The notes: generated by a model from the letters alone, not told the origin. DNA of 18,286 bases from Proteobacteria bacterium UBA2133 (GCA_002327725.1 DCXP01000064.1:1-18286), one strand, 5' to 3'. Counted from the first letter of the stretch, positions 7,438-14,832 are shown. Numbers and translations: made by a program.

Positions 7438-8250
7438 ATGGAAGATCGATCGAAGGAACTCAAGGTAAGCCGTCATGGCGGCGTGCTGGAGATTCAGCTG
7501 AACCGCCCGAAAGTCAACGCCATCGACTTTGATTTGAGCCGCAGGATCAATGAAGCTGTCGTGACGCTGCGTGACGATCCTGAACTCCGCGTGGGTCTGG
7601 TGAGCGCTAGCGGTGAAAAAATATTCTCCGCGGGCTGGGACCTTAAGGCGCTGGACAGCGGCGAACAGCAGCTCGACAACTGGTGGGAGGGCGATGCCGA
7701 TCTGCCGGGCGGTTTTGCAGGGCTTACCGAGATGTGGCATCTCAACAAACCGGTGATTGCGGCGGTCAATGGACACGCGATTGGCGGGGGTTTTGAGCTG
7801 GTGATGTCCTGTGATCTCGTGATCGCTGCTGACCACGTTTTTTTCCAGTTGCCGGAGATGCCGCTTGGCATCGTCCCGGATGCCGGGGCCATTCAGCGAT
7901 TGCCCCGGCGGGTGCCCTATAACGTCGCGCTGGAGATGCTGTGGCTGGGCCGGAAGATGGGCGCTGAAGAAGCCATGCGGCATGGCTTGATCAACGCCGT
8001 GGTGCCCGCAGTCGACCTGATGACAACGGCGCGTGAGTGGGCGCAGCAGATCGCCCAATCTGCACCCCTTGCGGTGCAGACCATCAAGGAAGTGCTGCGT
8101 GCAATTGAGGCAGATACGATTGAAAGTGCATTTCAAACCATGCGTACCGGTGATCTGCCAACCTATCGGAAGATGCTGCGCTCCGAAGATGCCAAAGAGG
8201 GGGTGCGGGCTTTTGTTGAGAAACGTAAGCCGGTTTTCAAGGGCGAATAG
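7438..8250 (+). CDS. caiD: CaiD-like carnitinyl-CoA dehydratase (enoyl-CoA hydratase family)
   Basis: This 270-residue crotonase-fold enzyme resembles E. coli CaiD more than ordinary enoyl-CoA hydratases. It has RPKVNAID near residues 23-30, FSAGWDLKA for the first oxyanion-hole strand, PGGFAGLTE, NKPVIAAVNG, GGGFEL (Glu120) and LPEMPLGIVPDAG (Glu140). The C-terminal SEDAKEGVRAFVEKRKPVFKG also follows the CaiD pattern. The two glutamates, 20 residues apart, correspond to the general acid/base pair. The expected reaction is reversible hydration of crotonobetainyl-CoA to L-carnitinyl-CoA in the cytoplasm. It is the first gene of a plus-strand run, 30 bp before the carnitine dehydrogenase-like gene. 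No strong Shine-Dalgarno is seen before this ATG. A related hydratase of another beta-hydroxy onium acyl-CoA is possible. Confidence 0.82.
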   Translation: MEDRSKELKVSRHGGVLEIQLNRPKVNAIDFDLSRRINEAVVTLRDDPELRVGLVSASGEKIFSAGWDLKALDSGEQQLDNWWEGDADLPGGFAGLTEMWHLNKPVIAAVNGHAIGGGFELVMSCDLVIAADHVFFQLPEMPLGIVPDAGAIQRLPRRVPYNVALEMLWLGRKMGAEEAMRHGLINAVVPAVDLMTTAREWAQQIAQSAPLAVQTIKEVLRAIEADTIESAFQTMRTGDLPTYRKMLRSEDAKEGVRAFVEKRKPVFKGE

Positions 8251-8280
8251 TGGCTGCGACAATTAAGGGATGAGGAAGGT

Positions 8281-9258
8281 ATGACAGATCAGAGCATTAG
8301 AAAGGTTGCGCTGGTGGGCGGGGGCGTCATCGGCGGTGGCTGGGCCACGCGATGCCTCGCAAATGGTCTTGAGGTCATTCTGACCGACCCCAGAGCCGAG
8401 GCACGTGATTACGTTGAAAAGATGGTCGCCGATGCCTGGCCGGTGCTCGAAGATGCCGGCCTTGTGGCCGGTGAGCGGGGCCAACTGCATTTCGTCGATG
8501 ACATTGCCGAGGCCGTCAGCGATGCGGATTTTGTCCAGGAAAATGTGCCTGAGCGCGAGGAGCTCAAGATTGCCGTCCACGAGGAGATCAGCCAGCATGC
8601 GAGGGACGATACCGTGATCGCATCGAGTTCATCGGGCTTGCTGCCCAGCCGTCTGCAGTCCCGGTGTGCCCATCCGGAGCGTTTGATGATCGGCCATCCG
8701 TTTGCACCGGTCTATCTGCTGCCCCTGGTTGAGATCGTGGGCAGCGAACAGACATCGCAGGCAGCGATTGCCCAGGCCGGAGATTTTTACCGCGCGATCG
8801 GCATGCGGCCGCTGCATGTGCGCCGCGAGATTGAAGCCTACATCGCCGACCGCCTGCAGGAATCGCTGTACCGCGAGGCCCTGCATCTCATTGACGAGGG
8901 CGTGGCGACGGTGGCCGAGATCGACGCGGCGGTCACCGGCGGCCCCGGACTGCGCTGGGCATTCATGGGGACATTCCTGGCCTGGCATCTCGGCGGCGGC
9001 CCGGGCGGCATGCGTCACACCATCGAACAGTTCGGTCCGGCTCTGGAACTTCCCTGGTCACACATGAAGGCTCCGGTATTGACCGATGAACTGAAAAGAC
9101 GCATCGTTGAGGGCTGTGAGGAAGAATCCGGCGAGCGGGTTTTTGACGAGATGGAGCGTCGGCGTGACCGCTGTCTTGCAGAGATTCAGAAGGTGCTCAA
9201 AGAGCACTGGTACCCACCGGGGGAGGATGGCTGGCCGCGGATGGGTGCGGATGGGTAA
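8281..9258 (+). CDS. cdhA: L-carnitine 3-dehydrogenase-like NAD enzyme
   Basis: This 325-residue protein is of the 3-hydroxyacyl-CoA dehydrogenase fold, resembling bacterial L-carnitine dehydrogenases. An N-terminal Rossmann motif GGGVIG (residues 13-18) is followed by Asp36, the NAD-ribose-binding acid. The ENVPER, SSSSGLLPS and GHPFAPVYLLPLVE segments contain His139 of the active site. The C-terminal helical domain has EALHLIDEGVATVAEIDAAV and GLRWAFMGTFLAWHL, as in CdhA proteins. It would oxidise L-carnitine to 3-dehydrocarnitine, feeding the BKACE gene next to it. GAGGAAGG sits directly before the ATG. Oddly, the motif usually reads HPFNP or HFFNP in this fold, but here the Asn is Ala142, which may indicate a different substrate or a lineage variant. 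No fused thioesterase domain is present, unlike some carnitine dehydrogenases. Confidence 0.85.
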   Translation: MTDQSIRKVALVGGGVIGGGWATRCLANGLEVILTDPRAEARDYVEKMVADAWPVLEDAGLVAGERGQLHFVDDIAEAVSDADFVQENVPEREELKIAVHEEISQHARDDTVIASSSSGLLPSRLQSRCAHPERLMIGHPFAPVYLLPLVEIVGSEQTSQAAIAQAGDFYRAIGMRPLHVRREIEAYIADRLQESLYREALHLIDEGVATVAEIDAAVTGGPGLRWAFMGTFLAWHLGGGPGGMRHTIEQFGPALELPWSHMKAPVLTDELKRRIVEGCEEESGERVFDEMERRRDRCLAEIQKVLKEHWYPPGEDGWPRMGADG

Positions 9259-9323
9259 TGAATCGTCAGTGATTCGCTAACCGCATTACACGCACTGAGA
9301 AAATTTAAGGAGGAGAAGGACGT

Positions 9324-10208
9324 ATGACCATTAATACCAATGTAGTCGTGACCTGCGCGGTAACCGGCGCCGGAGACACGGTGGATAAGCACCCGGAGAT
9401 ACCGGTCACGCCCGAGCAGATTGCCAACTCGGCTATCGCGGCCGCGGATGCCGGTGCTGCAATCGTGCACCTGCATGTGCGCGATCCTGAGACCGGTAAA
9501 GGCAGCCGGGATATCAACCTCTTCAAAGAGACGGTAGAACGGGTCAGAAACAGCGGCAGAAATGTGCTGATCAATCTGACCGCCGGTATGGGGGGTGATC
9601 TGGTGGTTGATGATGACAACCCGCAAACCCCGGGAGAGGGTACGGATCTCATCAGTGCCGAGCAGCGTATAGCGCACGTTGAAATGCTGCGGCCGGATAT
9701 TGCGACTCTCGACTGCGGTACGATCAACTTCGACAACGCCAATTATGTCTATGTCCAGACGCCCAACATGTTGCGTACCATGGCCGCGCGGTACGCCGAA
9801 ATCGAGGTCAAGCCCGAGATGGAGGTCTTTGATCTGGGTCATCTGCGCTTTGCAAACCAGATGGTCTCCGAAGGACTTATCAAAGGACCCGCGATGTATC
9901 AGGTGTGCCTGGGCATTCCCTGGGGCGCCGGTGCGGACCCGGCGACAATGACGGCAATGGTGAGTCAGTTGCCGCAGGACGTTTTCTGGTCAGGATTTGG
10001 CATCAGCCGCACGGAGATGCCGATGGTGGCCCAGGCCATGCTGCTGGGCGGCAATGTCCGTGTCGGGCTGGAAGATAACCTTTATCTTGAAAAGGGTGTG
10101 CCCGCGAGCAATGCGGAACTGGTGGAAAAAGCCGTTCGCATCATCCGTGACCTCGGAGGACAGATCTGTGATGCAGACCAGGCCCGCGAGAAACTGGGCC
10201 TGGCTTGA
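9324..10208 (+). CDS. Beta-keto acid cleavage enzyme (BKACE; candidate 3-dehydrocarnitine cleavage)
   Basis: This 294-residue TIM-barrel enzyme belongs to the BKACE/Kce family (DUF849), which uses acetyl-CoA to split a beta-keto acid into acetoacetate and a new acyl-CoA. The zinc ligands are visible as HLHVRDP (His49 and His51) and the Glu of VRVGLEDNLYL (about residue 250). NLTAGMGGD, IATLDCGTINF and EVFDLGHL are also family-typical. AAGGAGGAG at 9307-9315 is an excellent ribosome site. Following the carnitine dehydrogenase-like gene by 65 bp, it is best read as the 3-dehydrocarnitine-cleaving member (CdhC role), giving betainyl-CoA and acetoacetate. BKACE members accept many beta-keto acids, so the substrate rests on context. 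Confidence 0.88.
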   Translation: MTINTNVVVTCAVTGAGDTVDKHPEIPVTPEQIANSAIAAADAGAAIVHLHVRDPETGKGSRDINLFKETVERVRNSGRNVLINLTAGMGGDLVVDDDNPQTPGEGTDLISAEQRIAHVEMLRPDIATLDCGTINFDNANYVYVQTPNMLRTMAARYAEIEVKPEMEVFDLGHLRFANQMVSEGLIKGPAMYQVCLGIPWGAGADPATMTAMVSQLPQDVFWSGFGISRTEMPMVAQAMLLGGNVRVGLEDNLYLEKGVPASNAELVEKAVRIIRDLGGQICDADQAREKLGLA

Positions 10209-10230
10209 GGACAGTTGCTGACTTAAGGCG

Positions 10231-10266
10231 GTACCGCGCCGGAGTTGGATTTCACGGCGCGGCTAC
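10231..10266. terminator. Strong GC-rich stem-loop after the BKACE gene
   Basis: CCGCGCCG (10234-10241) pairs perfectly with CGGCGCGG (10255-10262) across a 13-nt loop, and GTA/TAC extends the stem after one bulged C. It begins 22 bp after the BKACE stop. No T-tract follows, so it may act in RNA 3'-end protection or as a Rho-assisted end. It lies just beyond the 3' end of the opposing decayed LLM fragment as well. Confidence 0.45.
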
Positions 10267-10270
10267 CCGG

Positions 10271-10540
10271 TCAATCCTCCGCAAGCTCGGGCATGACTTC
10301 GTTAATGAAAAGCTCCAAAGAGCGTTTCTGCTCTTTCATGCCAAGGCCAAGGCTAGCGTAGCAGGTAAACCGATCAACACCGAGATTGCCGTAAAGGCGC
10401 AGTTTGCTGATGACTTCTTCGGGCGTTCCGGACATCAGATTGTCATGCAGCATGCTCGGGCCGTATTCGCCCCGGTTCTCCAGAGTCGATAACTCGCCGG
10501 AGACGGTCAACCGCCGGATCGTTGAGTTTCTTAAAGCCAA
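10271..10540 (-). pseudogene. LLM-class (luciferase-like) flavin monooxygenase, C-terminal fragment
   Basis: The minus-strand frame ending at the TGA at 10271 contains GEYGPSMLHDNLMSGTPEEV, then KLRLYGNLGVDRFTCY and KEQKRSLELFINEVMPEL. This is the characteristic C-terminus of F420/FMN luciferase-like monooxygenases (SGTPEEVI...EVMPA pattern). Only about 70 recognisable residues remain of a protein normally near 350. The apparent start is a TTG with no ribosome site, and residues before about GEYGP are not convincing, so the 5' part is deleted. It sits antisense between two plus-strand runs and is presumably the scar of a lost gene of the same catabolic locus. Confidence 0.72.
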
Positions 10541-10555
10541 CCGTTAGGGTGTGGT

Positions 10556-10586
10556 AAAGCCCGCCTTCGCCGGGCAGGCGGGTTTT
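10556..10586 (+). terminator. Rho-independent terminator-like hairpin
   Basis: AAAGCCCGCC (10556-10565) pairs with GGCGGGTTTT (10577-10586), with one G-T wobble and an 11-nt loop. The run of A/T pairs at the base gives a short T-tract on the plus strand. It would stop read-through from the caiD-cdhA-BKACE run before the next plus-strand run at 10648. Confidence 0.55.
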
Positions 10587-10647
10587 CCGGCACGTTATTC
10601 GAGCGCACTACAGGGCATAATCACACTTCTTATTATTGGAGATTTCT

Positions 10648-11028
10648 ATGGACCAGGAACGCTTTGACAAGGGCTTGGCGACACGCCGGGACGTGCTCGG
10701 AGCAGAGTACGTAGACAATGCTCTGGCTAACGCCAGCGAATTCGCCCGCGACTTTCAGGAACTGCTGACCGAATACTGCTGGGGAGCGGTCTGGGGTGAC
10801 GAGACACTGGACCGGAAGACGCGCAGCATGCTCAATGTCGCGATGATCGCAGCGCTTAACCGGATGCATGAGTGGGAACTGCATTTTCGCGGCGCCCTGG
10901 TCAATGGTGTCAGCCGTGATGAGCTCAAGGCCATTCTGAGCCAGATCGCAATCTACTGCGGCATGCCCGTGGCGGTGGAGTGTCATCGGATCGCGAAGAA
11001 GGTTTTTGCAGAACTGGACGCCGGGTAG
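10648..11028 (+). CDS. Carboxymuconolactone decarboxylase (CMD) family protein
   Basis: This 126-residue all-helical protein of the CMD/AhpD-like family starts at the ATG at 10648, with TTGGAGA at 10636-10642 as ribosome site; the in-frame TTG upstream overlaps that site and is rejected. Visible are the gamma-CMD-like features LDRKTRSMLNVAMIAALNRMHEWELHFRGALVNGVSRDEL, shown here as one helix pair (residues of about 53-93), and IAIYCGMPVAVECHRIA near the C-terminus. The length matches stand-alone 4-carboxymuconolactone decarboxylases. No CxxC of the AhpD peroxidase type is present, so a decarboxylase or lactone-type role is more likely than antioxidant. A CATAAT at 10616-10621 may be its -10. 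It begins a plus-strand run with an enoyl-CoA hydratase and an MmgE/PrpD protein; there are no protocatechuate genes nearby, so its true substrate is open. Confidence 0.82.
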   Translation: MDQERFDKGLATRRDVLGAEYVDNALANASEFARDFQELLTEYCWGAVWGDETLDRKTRSMLNVAMIAALNRMHEWELHFRGALVNGVSRDELKAILSQIAIYCGMPVAVECHRIAKKVFAELDAG

Positions 11029-11117
11029 CAATCGAACCGGGACAGGATGCTTAAGGCCAAGGCTGGCGAAGTCCGGTTCCGGGTAATGCCTGATTTTGAG
11101 AAAAACAGTAACGCATC

Positions 11118-11909
11118 ATGAAGGAAAACTTCGAAACGATCATTGTGGATAAAGAGGACCACCTCGCCTGGGTAACCTTGAATCGGCCGGAAGTTGCCAA
11201 TGCCTTCAATACCCGGATGGCAGAGGAACTGCTGGAGGTGTTCGGCGATTTTGTCTCGGGCGCACGGCAGGCCCGCTGCATCATCCTGACCGGTGCGGGT
11301 GAACGGGCATTTTGTGCCGGTGGCGATCTTAAGCAGCGCCACGGCATGACGGATGAAGAGTGGTACGAACAGCATGTCGTTTTTGAAGACCTCGCGCGTG
11401 CGCTGATGGATTGCCCGGTACCGATCCTGGGCGCCATTAACGGCGCCGCCTTCGGCGGCGGTACAGAACTCACGCTGGCCTGCGATTTCGCCTATGCGGC
11501 GAATCATGCCCGGTTCGCCCTTACGGAAACAACCCTCGGGATCATGCCCGGGATGGCGGGCACTCAGTATCTTCCGCGGGCGGTCGGTATCCGTAGAGCC
11601 AAGGAAATCATCCTGACGGGTAAACCCTTCAGCGCCGAGCAGGCGCTTCAGTGGGGACTGGTCAATGAACTCTGTGAGCCAGAGGCTCTGCTCGATGCGG
11701 TGAAGGCAGCCGCCCAGCGCATCGCGGACAATGGACCGGTTGCGGTTCGCGGCGCCTTGAGGGCGATCAACAATGCGGGATTTGCTTCGCTGAAAGAAGA
11801 TTACGAGGTGGAACTGGCGTCATACAACGAGACCGTGCCGACGCAGGACCGGCGTGAAGGCATTGCCGCATTCAACGAGAAAAGAAAGGCAAAGTTTACG
11901 GGTTATTAA
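11118..11909 (+). CDS. Enoyl-CoA hydratase/isomerase family protein
   Basis: This 263-residue crotonase-fold enzyme has LNRPEVANAFN (residues 21-31), AFCAGGDLK for the first oxyanion hole, NGAAFGGGTELTLACD (Glu117) and LTETTLGIMPGMAGTQYLPR (Glu137). Both catalytic glutamates of true enoyl-CoA hydratases are present at the normal 20-residue spacing. The C-terminus REGIAAFNEKRKAKFTG is typical. It probably adds water to a 2-enoyl-CoA, including methylglutaconyl-like or branched substrates; the family is too broad to choose. It is clearly distinct from the CaiD-like paralogue at 7438, lacking the GWDLKA and PGGFAGLTE blocks. It lies 89 bp after the CMD gene and 51 bp before the MmgE/PrpD gene in the same direction, so it is probably co-transcribed. 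Confidence 0.87.
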   Translation: MKENFETIIVDKEDHLAWVTLNRPEVANAFNTRMAEELLEVFGDFVSGARQARCIILTGAGERAFCAGGDLKQRHGMTDEEWYEQHVVFEDLARALMDCPVPILGAINGAAFGGGTELTLACDFAYAANHARFALTETTLGIMPGMAGTQYLPRAVGIRRAKEIILTGKPFSAEQALQWGLVNELCEPEALLDAVKAAAQRIADNGPVAVRGALRAINNAGFASLKEDYEVELASYNETVPTQDRREGIAAFNEKRKAKFTGY

Positions 11910-11960
11910 CCTGGTCCAGCCAGCGGCATCTTAGGTCCGTGAAATGACCGAGGAGTATTC

Positions 11961-13328
11961 GTGCACGATAAAAGCGTCACCGCAACTCTCTGCGAGTTTG
12001 CCAGCCAGGTAAGCATAGAAGACCTTCCGAGCGCGGTCGCGGAACGCGCCGCTTTACTGGTGACCGACAGCAGCGGGATCGCGATCCGCGCAAGACAAGA
12101 AGCCGAATCCACGCCGGCACTGCTCGCTGCAGTTGCCCGCATGGGTATGGATAACGGAACAGCCAGTGTCTTTGCTGATGAAAAAGGTTATGCGTTTCCC
12201 GCCGCTGCGTTGATTAACGGCTCGCTGATCCATAGCCTGGATTTTGACGACACCCATATTGCCGCCACCGTGCATCCGACAGCGCCGGTGCTGGCGGCGG
12301 CCCTGGCAGCCGGGCAGATGGCCGGCGCCAATGGGGCCGGGGTGCTTGCCGGCGTGATTGCGGGTTATGAAGTGATGTGCCGCCTGGGAAGGGCGCTCAA
12401 GCCCGCCGATCATTATGACCGGGGATTTCATCCCACCGCGACGACCGGTGCTTTCGGTGCGACCGTTGCTGCCGGGCGAACTCTGGGGTTGTCCCCTGAG
12501 CAGTTGGCAATGGCAATGGGCATCTGCCTGAGCCAGTCGGCCGGGTCGATGCAGTTTCTGGTCAATAGCGCCTGGAGCAAACGTTTCCAGGTGGGCAATG
12601 CCGCCATGGTGGGTGTCATTGCCGCCTCGCTTGCATCAGAGGGTTTTGTCGGCGCCGCCGATGCTGTTGAAGGTGACGCCGGTTTTCTGAAAAGTTATGC
12701 GCCGGACCCCGACCCGGCGCTGGCGGTTCAAGGTTTGGGTGATTACTGGGAGACGCTCGAGATCGGGGTCAAACCCTATCCTTCCTGCAGGTTCAGCCAT
12801 GCGGCGATAGACGGCATTGTGGATATTGTTGGCGCAGGCGTCAGTGAATCGCAGATCGCCGATATTGCGATCGGACTGCCGCGCAAAGGCATGGACCTCA
12901 CAGCGTTGCCGCAGGATTACCGGCGCAAACCCAAAGGTGTCGTGGGCGGCCAGTTCTCAATGCATTTCACGGCGGCGGTTTCGGCGCAGACGGGCAATCT
13001 CACCTGGGATGATTACGCACAGTACCTTGAGGATCCAACGACCCTCTCGCTCGCTGAGCGTATCGAGGTCAGCGAGGATCCGCAGATGGATGCGATCTAT
13101 CCCGAGCGGATGGGCGGCAAAGTGACGATCCAGTTCCGCGATGGCACCCGCCAAAGCCGTTGCGTGGAGATCCCCCGTGGCGAACCTGAAAATTTTCCGG
13201 CGGCCGATCTGCACCGAAGCAAGTTCCTGTCTCTCACCGAACCGGTGCTGGGCGACGCCGCTGTTGGACTGCACGAGCGGCTCATCTCGTTCGCACAAGC
13301 CGAAACGGTCGATACCCTGTTCGGGTAA
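11961..13328 (+). CDS. MmgE/PrpD family protein
   Basis: This 455-residue protein of the MmgE/PrpD superfamily includes 2-methylcitrate dehydratase, cis-aconitate decarboxylase and iminodisuccinate epimerase. The GTG start at 11961 is supported by AGGAG at 11951-11955. The family core is visible: INGSLIHSLDFDDTH (residues 85-99) with HPTAPVLAAALA after it, GYEVMCRLG, GFHPTATTGAFGATVAAG, KRFQVGNAA and KPYPSCRFSH. The N-terminal two-thirds is the helical MmgE/PrpD domain; the rest is the smaller C-terminal lid. No prpB or prpC homologue is nearby, so propionate use by the methylcitrate cycle is not indicated. In this run it may dehydrate, hydrate or decarboxylate a small polycarboxylate or hydroxy acid produced with the CMD and hydratase proteins. 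The reaction is not identifiable from sequence. Confidence 0.88.
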   Translation: MHDKSVTATLCEFASQVSIEDLPSAVAERAALLVTDSSGIAIRARQEAESTPALLAAVARMGMDNGTASVFADEKGYAFPAAALINGSLIHSLDFDDTHIAATVHPTAPVLAAALAAGQMAGANGAGVLAGVIAGYEVMCRLGRALKPADHYDRGFHPTATTGAFGATVAAGRTLGLSPEQLAMAMGICLSQSAGSMQFLVNSAWSKRFQVGNAAMVGVIAASLASEGFVGAADAVEGDAGFLKSYAPDPDPALAVQGLGDYWETLEIGVKPYPSCRFSHAAIDGIVDIVGAGVSESQIADIAIGLPRKGMDLTALPQDYRRKPKGVVGGQFSMHFTAAVSAQTGNLTWDDYAQYLEDPTTLSLAERIEVSEDPQMDAIYPERMGGKVTIQFRDGTRQSRCVEIPRGEPENFPAADLHRSKFLSLTEPVLGDAAVGLHERLISFAQAETVDTLFG

Positions 13329-13355
13329 TCCCTTGCGACAGGGCGGCGTGGCGCC

Positions 13356-14657
13356 TCAGCCGAGCACCGACAGGCTGCTGGCGGGGTTGGGCTCGCGGTT
13401 GCGGGAGAAAAATCCCAGATTCATCTCGTAGCCGGTACGCGCCAGCCGGAACCGGACCGGATCTCGATCATGGTCTGCGCCCTGCTCACAGCCACTGATC
13501 AGAGCCGCCATCATTTCACCGACCGCGGGTGCCGTCTTGAACTGATTTCCGCTGGTGCCGATGGCGATGTAAAACCCTGGCACATCCGTACAGTCGTAGA
13601 CCGGGATCCAGTCATCACTGACATCCCAAAGGTCAGCCACACCCGAAAGCGTATTGGGGATGCCGAGGCTCGGGATTCGCTGCGCAAGACGGTATAGAGG
13701 CTCTAAGATCTGAGGCGAAAGATTGCGGTCGAACTCATCCGGATCTGCTGCCTGCTCGACCTCTCCACGTGCACCGAGGCTGCCCGCGAGAATATTGTCA
13801 CCGGTATCCGCACGGATATAACCACCGATATCGGTGTCGTACAGCATGATCAGTGAATGATCGCTCGTCGCCGCGTCGGCACAGCGGATGTGCGCCAATT
13901 CGTGCCGGACCACGCGGGTCTGGATGCGGTGCTGCCCTACGGGTTCCACCAGCGCGTTGATAGCCTGCGCATGGGGTCCGGCTGCGTTTACCGCAACCCG
14001 GCAATGGATCTTTTCACCGCCTGAGAGCGTTATGCTGCTGACACGGTTCCCGTCGATGCCAATATCCGTGACGGCCTCACCAAAATGGAATCTTGCGCCA
14101 TGCTGTTCCGCTCCTCGCTGAAGATTATGCGCCGCGAGCTGGGGGTCCGGGCAAAAGCCGCCCTTGGGGAAAAATACGCTTTCGAGTGCTGCTTCGGAGC
14201 GGGCGCCAAACTCGAGATCGTCCGAGGTCACGGGCGGGCCGAAACTGGCGAAATCCCAGTTGGGGAAGATACTCTGCAGTTTTGACAGCGACCAGAACTC
14301 AAAAGGTATCCCGAGCTCACGTGAGAATTCGAGTTGGCGTTCCAAAAAGCCGTTGTTGGCGGTTTTGAACGTGAGCACCCCGGCAAGATGAAAAGGCGCG
14401 ACCGGCTCATCCGAGTTGAGGCTGAGAAATCCGGCCCAGTCCTGCCAGCAGTGGAAGCCTTCCCAGGCGAGTGCTGAACCCTCAAGGGTTGAGTACTGGG
14501 TGCGTACCATCGCGACAGAACTGCTGGTCGCTCCCTGCCCGGCGCCGGCGAGTGGGTCCACCACGAGTACCTGCCAGCCCTGTTTACTCAAGGAGAAAGC
14601 GATGGAGGTGCCTATGATTCCTGCACCGACGACGACGGCATCGAAACGCTCTGTCAT
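13356..14657 (-). CDS. DAO-family FAD oxidoreductase (sarcosine/D-amino acid oxidase-like)
   Basis: This 433-residue flavoprotein uses the ATG at 14657, with TTTGGAG 6 nt upstream; the longer frame adds 15 residues with no ribosome site. The N-terminal dinucleotide fold reads VVGAGIIGTSIA (residues 9-20), with Asp34 ending strand 2 and ATSSS after it. GGVKP-type signatures are absent, but the C-terminal GFYIAIGTSGNQFKTAPAVG, which closes over FAD, is typical of glycine/sarcosine/dimethylglycine oxidases and sarcosine oxidase beta subunits. It would oxidise a secondary or tertiary amine or D-amino acid to an imine. As the carnitine-like route would yield glycine betaine, a downstream N-methyl-glycine oxidase is a reasonable guess. 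It converges on the MmgE/PrpD gene with a 27-bp gap and diverges from the heat-shock gene. Confidence 0.85.
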   Translation of the reverse strand: MTERFDAVVVGAGIIGTSIAFSLSKQGWQVLVVDPLAGAGQGATSSSVAMVRTQYSTLEGSALAWEGFHCWQDWAGFLSLNSDEPVAPFHLAGVLTFKTANNGFLERQLEFSRELGIPFEFWSLSKLQSIFPNWDFASFGPPVTSDDLEFGARSEAALESVFFPKGGFCPDPQLAAHNLQRGAEQHGARFHFGEAVTDIGIDGNRVSSITLSGGEKIHCRVAVNAAGPHAQAINALVEPVGQHRIQTRVVRHELAHIRCADAATSDHSLIMLYDTDIGGYIRADTGDNILAGSLGARGEVEQAADPDEFDRNLSPQILEPLYRLAQRIPSLGIPNTLSGVADLWDVSDDWIPVYDCTDVPGFYIAIGTSGNQFKTAPAVGEMMAALISGCEQGADHDRDPVRFRLARTGYEMNLGFFSRNREPNPASSLSVLG

Positions 14658-14768
14658 TGCTGCTCCAAAGAGATTTATCGAGGACTGATCGACGGCCAGC
14701 AAGCCGCAAGTTGAGGAACCTGATTCTAAATTGAAGGGGATCCAGGAGGTACCCTTGTGCCATGGGCT

Positions 14769-14796
14769 CTTGAAATATTTCCAGGTGTCACCATAT
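14769..14796 (+). promoter_or_regulatory. Sigma-32 (RpoH) heat-shock promoter
   Basis: CTTGAAA (14769-14775) is the exact consensus -35 of RpoH promoters. After 13 bp it is followed by CACCATAT (14789-14796), which matches the -10 consensus CCCCATNT at all but one position. Transcription should begin near 14803, leaving a 5' UTR of about 59 nt before the Hsp20 ATG. Confidence 0.78.
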
Positions 14797-14832
14797 TCAA
14801 ATCAGGCAAATACGGTAGACCATCCGCTGGGT

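Noticed and set aside
6106..8262. Very long minus-strand frame of 718 codons spanning the dehydrogenase and antisense of the caiD-like gene
   Set aside because: Only the part from the ATG at 7266 resembles a protein family and has a ribosome site. The upstream half is antisense to a clear CaiD-like gene in high-GC DNA.
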